This document shows positions 60,471 to 64,000 of a stretch of 64,000 nucleotides of DNA, one piece after another. Made by a program: the position numbers and the translations under genes. Within the stretch, counting starts at the first letter, position 1, and every line of letters starts with the position of its first letter. Source of the DNA: G963663365 sp963663365 (GTDB lineage: Bacteria; Hinthialibacterota; Hinthialibacteria; Hinthialibacterales; G963663365); NCBI GenBank assembly GCA_963663365.2, contig CAXXIH010000008.1, positions 806,001 through 870,000 on the forward strand. Direction: 5' to 3'. Under the pieces are notes generated by a model. It was not told where the DNA came from, searched no databases, and saw nothing but the letters and a program-made list of their open reading frames with translations.

Positions 60471-61292
60471 ATGAATTCCGGAATTCAAAGTGTTTCGGAC
60501 ATGATTTCATCCATTGTCAGAAGCATTTCCTCAAAAACTGCAAGCCAATTGCAAAAGGCGGATAAAAACGGGGATGGCGTTATCTCACGAGAGGAGTTCA
60601 AAGGTGGCGATAAGGCTTTCGCTGTCTTGGACCGAAATTCGGATGGCGGTATCGATACGCTCGATTTGGAAGAGATTTTTGGTTTACAGGGCAATGGAAC
60701 ACGAAGCCCTTTGCGCTCAATCCTCGAAGAAACCATGCAGCGTTTTGTAGAGGGACGCGATGAAGATAGTGACGGCCTCTTAAGTTACGAAGAGTTCGGA
60801 GGCAGCGAGGAAGATTTTAAACGGATAGACAAAGACGGCGATGGGCTGCTGGGTGCAGAAGAAATCACCAACGATTTCATCGAACGCAATCCTGAGTTGG
60901 CGGTACAGATCGAAAGGCTCACTGCAATCCTTGATAGCGCATTTGGAAATAATGAAGACACAAGCGCAGGCAATACATTACGGAATATCGCACGCGAGCA
61001 ATTCGAGAAGTTTGTAAAAGAACGGGATACCGACAATGATGGCGGATTAAGCCGCACGGAAGTCAATTTGGAGGATGAGGCATTTCAAAAATTGGATCGT
61101 GATGGCGATGGATTGATTACCGCCGACGAACTTACAGACTCTTTTGTCGATGAAGTCAAAACATCCGGTGATGTACTGACACTGGACTTTTTAGAAGCGC
61201 TTATGCAACGTCTTAACGATCTGGCCCATAAACCGGATGAACGAATTGAACCTTTCAATCCGTTCGGTAACAATGTTGATGTAGAAGGTTAG
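60471..61292 (+). CDS. EF-hand protein with six calcium-binding loops
   Basis: 273 residues, ATG behind ggaaggagg. Six EF-hand loops: DKNGDGVISREE, DRNSDGGIDTLD, DEDSDGLLSYEE, DKDGDGLLGAEE, DTDNDGGLSRTE and DRDGDGLITADE, grouped as three pairs separated by about 50 residues. The acidic ligands and the glycine at position 6 are kept in all. There is no signal peptide, so it is a cytoplasmic calcium binder, or exported by a route that is not visible. It stands alone, convergent with the PilZ gene. Paired hands suggest cooperative Ca binding and a sensor or buffer role. Confidence 0.9.
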   Translation: MNSGIQSVSDMISSIVRSISSKTASQLQKADKNGDGVISREEFKGGDKAFAVLDRNSDGGIDTLDLEEIFGLQGNGTRSPLRSILEETMQRFVEGRDEDSDGLLSYEEFGGSEEDFKRIDKDGDGLLGAEEITNDFIERNPELAVQIERLTAILDSAFGNNEDTSAGNTLRNIAREQFEKFVKERDTDNDGGLSRTEVNLEDEAFQKLDRDGDGLITADELTDSFVDEVKTSGDVLTLDFLEALMQRLNDLAHKPDERIEPFNPFGNNVDVEG

Positions 61293-61337
61293 TCAAAGGT
61301 TAGGGTGGCTCCTAAAAATCGCGCTTGACCGGCAAAA

Positions 61338-61859
61338 TCACTGCCAGGAGCGTGTCCACCAGTATTTGGTCTCTTTATGCACATCCATCGTTGAACTTGG
61401 ATCTACACGGCCTAGTGTAATCTGTACTGTGACCTTGCACATCATTTCCTCTTGTTCCAAGTCCGTAACAACGCCCTTCATCGTGAATTTGTTGGTTTTG
61501 ACATAGTCCGCAGAGACAAAAGGCTTATCCAGTAAAAGCGCTAATACCTTGGTACCCACAGGGATGGGATCGAGACAACGCAGATAAAGCCCGCTTTTGC
61601 TCATACGCAGGCAGGTTGTTTCCAGAATGAGATCGTCTTTTTCCAGAACAATCCAAGCCCTGGTTACAAAATCGATCCATTTGCCGCCAAGGGCTTCGGG
61701 GCCGCGCTTCTTTCCGGACGAGGAAATAGGCGGCGGATTGCCCGAAGAATTTTTCGCTCCGCCTGCCGGGCCGCCGGTTCCTGATTTGGCAGGTTGCTGT
61801 GAAGCGGTTTTGGACGCGGCCGTATTAGGCGGCTTACGGATTGGTCGGCGGTCGCGCAT
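61338..61859 (-). CDS. PilZ-like domain protein
   Basis: 173 residues. The first 60 are a Pro/Ser/Gly-rich disordered tail beginning RDRRPIRKPP; about 60-160 read as a PilZ-type barrel (TCLRMSKSGLYLRCLDPIPV, then GTKVLALLLDKPF and GVVTDLEQEE). The exact RxxxR and D/NxSxxG c-di-GMP motifs are not clear (the second appears as RMSKSGLYL), so binding is uncertain. It is followed on the - strand by the small frameshifted gene, 3 nt from that gene's end. Confidence 0.65.
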   Translation of the reverse strand: MRDRRPIRKPPNTAASKTASQQPAKSGTGGPAGGAKNSSGNPPPISSSGKKRGPEALGGKWIDFVTRAWIVLEKDDLILETTCLRMSKSGLYLRCLDPIPVGTKVLALLLDKPFVSADYVKTNKFTMKGVVTDLEQEEMMCKVTVQITLGRVDPSSTMDVHKETKYWWTRSWQ

Positions 61860-61862
61860 GAT

Positions 61863-62233
61863 CTACTTCTTCCTTTTCAAAAATGACAACGCTTCATCAA
61901 GCGGCGCTTGGCTGCGCCGGTTAGGCAAAACCGCACGTCCTGACTGGCGGTCTTCCAGGGCGCCAACCGCGATTTCTTGTAAGGCTTTCGTGGCGCTATC
62001 GCATAAAAGTGAACAGATAAACGCACGAGCCGTGTCTTTATCGAGACCTTCGGCAAAGACTTTCTGATCCTCCAAGGTTTGCGCCTTTTGAAAAGCATAA
62101 AGCGTCTTCCTTAGTTCGATCGGATTTTGAGGGCGAACCTGCGGGCCAAAAACTCCTGGGCAACAGCAATCCGCACCATTTCCTCGCCAAAAAGCGCCTC
62201 CATCTGTTTCCGCAAATTATTCTTTTCAGACAT
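61863..62233 (-). pseudogene. Small helical protein gene split by a frameshift
   Basis: On the - strand, ATG 62233 opens MSEKNNLRKQMEALFGEEMV then RIAVAQEFLARRF and stops after a few more codons. One frame back, the sequence continues without a break as PIELRKTLYAFQKAQTLEDQ and then KVFAEGLDKDTARAFICSLL to LDEALSFLKRKK, ending 3 nt before the PilZ gene. Both parts are charged and helical and look like one protein of about 120 residues. A -1 shift near 62140-62155, where GAGTTTTTGG occurs, would join them. Either a sequencing or mutational frameshift or a programmed one is possible. No family recognised. Confidence 0.55.
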
Positions 62234-62511
62234 TGTGCCACCTTTGCAGGCTAATTTACCCCAATCCCATTCCATCGTTGCAGGGAACAAAGAAAGTGTC
62301 ATGTATTCAAGTCAGTTCAATAATGAAGGTTCTCCCCTTTACTTCCCTTGCCGTGCCCCTATTTTCGATGTTTAGCTTGCCGGTCCTAACCGGCAGAGCT
62401 CTGTATGGTTACGTTCAAGACTATTCCTTCAGACGCGCCCCAACGGAGGAGTGAAGAAACACACCACGGGAGTATGGCGCCTCGAAGATTACGGCTCGAA
62501 GAAAGAACGTT

Positions 62512-63246
62512 ATGGATACGCATGGGAGACTCTCTAAGAAAGACATCCAGCACACGCTGGAACAGGACGAATTTGAACTGCTAAAGACTCGTCTTACTGA
62601 ATTCTGGCATGAATACGGAAAGATCGTGGTCTTTGCAATACTCATTGTGGTCTGTGCAAGATTGCTGTTTTGGGTCTATAAAAGCCATAGTGCTTCACAA
62701 GAAGCCGCCATGCAGACCCTATTGGCCAACGCTATTGAACAAATGCAGTTGGCCCAGCAGGCCCAAATGGGCAACATGCCGGCTACAGAGAATTACCAAG
62801 CGGCAATTACAAATCTTGATCAACTCATACGGGAACATTCAAAGGATCCAATTGCAGGTCCCGCGCAAATTTTGCGTGGCTATTGCGCAATGAAAACGGA
62901 TGATCCCCAAACCGCCGTAGCGGCATTCGGTCAGGCTCTGGAAAAAACGAATGATCCAGCTCTGGAGATACTAATTCGTATCGCCAAGATTCAAGCATCG
63001 ACAAACACAGCCGCCGATACTCAAGCATCCGTTTCCGAATTGGGTGAAATCAGCGAATCTCTTGAAGATGGACCCATGAAAGAAATGGTTACTTTTCTCA
63101 TGGCCGAGTACCAAGAAAAGGCTGGCAACGATGATGCGGCCCTCGAGCTTTACCGGAGTCTTCCCGATGATTCTATGTGGCGTAGACTTGCTGATAGCAA
63201 CGTTCGTTGGCTAGAAACCAAACCGTTACCGGCATTAAAGCCTTAA
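62512..63246 (+). CDS. Membrane-anchored TPR protein (YfgM-like)
   Basis: 244 residues: a cytoplasmic N-terminus (LSKKDIQHTLEQDEFELLKT), one membrane helix (about 37-55, IVVFAILIVVCARLLFWVY) and a periplasmic helical part with TPR-like pairs (NYQAAITNLDQLIREHSKDP, AGPAQILRGYCAMKTDDPQT, DDAALELYRSLPDD). This is the architecture of YfgM and related TPR_21 proteins that assist the Sec translocon or outer-membrane assembly. The similarity is architectural; the exact role is inferred. It precedes the cyclo-ligase gene on the same strand by 69 nt. Confidence 0.75.
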   Translation: MDTHGRLSKKDIQHTLEQDEFELLKTRLTEFWHEYGKIVVFAILIVVCARLLFWVYKSHSASQEAAMQTLLANAIEQMQLAQQAQMGNMPATENYQAAITNLDQLIREHSKDPIAGPAQILRGYCAMKTDDPQTAVAAFGQALEKTNDPALEILIRIAKIQASTNTAADTQASVSELGEISESLEDGPMKEMVTFLMAEYQEKAGNDDAALELYRSLPDDSMWRRLADSNVRWLETKPLPALKP

Positions 63247-63315
63247 TCTCAAGTTCAGATCGAGCCGGAACATTCTCGCTCCGGCGGCTGTAGCTCGAAT
63301 TTCGCTTCCAAGGCC

Positions 63316-64000
63316 GTGTCTCCTATTCCCGATAAAAATTGGTGGCGGCGGCGGCTCCGCACTTTGCGTAACGCTATTCCACCAACAATGCATGCTGCGC
63401 GTTCGCAACGCGCTGCAAAACGGCTTATCGGTTGCCCGCAATGGAACCAGGCGGATACCGTTCTGACTTACGCCCCTATCGGGAGCGAACTGAATGTATT
63501 CCCCCTGATCGAAGCAGGATTGCAGGCCGGCAAACGAATTGTCCTGCCGTGTGTCGATGGAGACGAACTCCGGCTCTACACCATCCGTGATCCCCATACA
63601 GATTTACGGCCGGCTGGAAGATATCAAATTCCTGAGCCGGATCCGGCACGATGCCAACCACTTGAGCCTTTCTGGGATTTCGATCTAGCTATCCTGCCGG
63701 GCCTCGGATTCGATCCGCGTGGTGGACGAATCGGTTATGGCAAAGCCTATTTTGACCGCCTGCTGAGCCGTGTATTGACGAAATGTGGATCAAAGCGCCC
63801 CGATACAATAGGCATAGCCTTTGAGACTCAGCTGACCTCCTGCCTGCCCATGGACAACACAGATGTCCGTCTCGATTACATTGTCACTGAGAATTCCATC
63901 TACCGTTTTCAAATTAGCCGGGGAAACACCTGCTCGGTTCAAGAGACAAAAGCGCTCGGACACCGGCTTGGAGAGGCAATTCAGACTTCTACGGTATTCC
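63316..64000 (+). CDS. 5-formyltetrahydrofolate cyclo-ligase fused to a TsaE domain, 3' end outside the window
   Basis: The frame is open from GTG 63316 to the window end. Residues 1-190 are a cyclo-ligase (MTHFS): WWRRRLRTLRNAIPPTMHAA, the strand VLTYAPIGSELNVFPLIEAG and the signature LPGLGFDPRGGRIGYGKAYF with DRLL, where ATP and folate bind. The usual end (VRLDYIVTENSIYRF) is not followed by a stop; instead the frame goes on SRGNTCSVQETKALGHRLGE, which matches the start of TsaE (S-x-E-E-T-x-x-L-G-x-x-L), the ATPase of tRNA t6A synthesis. The P-loop would lie just beyond the window. The cyclo-ligase recycles 5-formyl-THF. A missed stop further on cannot be excluded. Confidence 0.8.
   Translation, partial: MSPIPDKNWWRRRLRTLRNAIPPTMHAARSQRAAKRLIGCPQWNQADTVLTYAPIGSELNVFPLIEAGLQAGKRIVLPCVDGDELRLYTIRDPHTDLRPAGRYQIPEPDPARCQPLEPFWDFDLAILPGLGFDPRGGRIGYGKAYFDRLLSRVLTKCGSKRPDTIGIAFETQLTSCLPMDNTDVRLDYIVTENSIYRFQISRGNTCSVQETKALGHRLGEAIQTSTVF

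Overview
The window looks like a chromosomal segment of an uncultured, flagellated, Gram-negative-type bacterium of roughly balanced base composition. The pointers are hook-associated proteins FlgK and FlgL, c-di-GMP-type modules (HD-GYP, PilZ), a UbiA/MqnP-like prenyltransferase with UbiX, and very many multi-domain sensor kinases. I cannot place the phylum from sequence alone. I see no rRNA, CRISPR array or intact tRNA.

Region 1 (1-26.1 kb, all + strand) is a dense phosphorelay island: eight histidine-kinase-type proteins (one degenerate), free receivers, an HTH-receiver fusion and a receiver-HD-GYP protein. Embedded in it are two unusual sets: (a) a CarH-like B12-binding protein, a PAS kinase and a heme-oxygenase-like fusion (1.7-4.8 kb), a plausible light or tetrapyrrole sensing unit; (b) a coiled-coil protein, a FapA/DUF342 protein and a TPR protein (16-20.5 kb). 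Two of the kinases are followed by the same C-terminal scrap of a lost receiver domain.

Region 2 (26.1-32.7 kb) is mostly a gene graveyard: FG-GAP scrap, transposase scrap, a decayed inositol-monophosphatase/ADP-ribosylglycohydrolase fusion, an integrase C-terminus, two tRNA 3'-end fragments, a diverged direct repeat and a truncated four-helix-bundle protein. One intact secreted beta-helix protein sits in the middle. On the - strand at 32.8-35.0 kb lies an orphan RHS tip with a probable toxin C-terminus and a candidate immunity gene.

Region 3 (35.4-44.2 kb, + strand) is the most novel part: an ECF sigma factor overlapping a membrane anti-sigma-like protein, two copies of a two-gene cassette (a secreted 14-cysteine protein plus a secreted partner, each ending in the same terminator), an eight-copy 14-bp tandem repeat in front of the second cassette, and a membrane-anchored WD40-like propeller gene. 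The sigma gene and the propeller gene share a near-identical promoter-like motif with the same spacing, and the ectodomain of the anti-sigma-like protein resembles the secreted partners. Together these suggest an autoregulated cell-surface regulon.

Region 4 (44.2-50.2 kb) is mostly - strand housekeeping and small genes (coiled-coil protein, Mth938-like protein, RHH protein, B12-type radical SAM protein, UbiA-type prenyltransferase, UbiX). Region 5 (50.3-64 kb) carries a membrane protein, a large acidic DUF2325 protein, oversized flgK and flgL behind a sigma-54-like promoter, a six-EF-hand protein, a PilZ protein, a frameshifted small gene, a membrane-anchored TPR protein and, cut by the window end, a 5-formyltetrahydrofolate cyclo-ligase that appears fused to TsaE.
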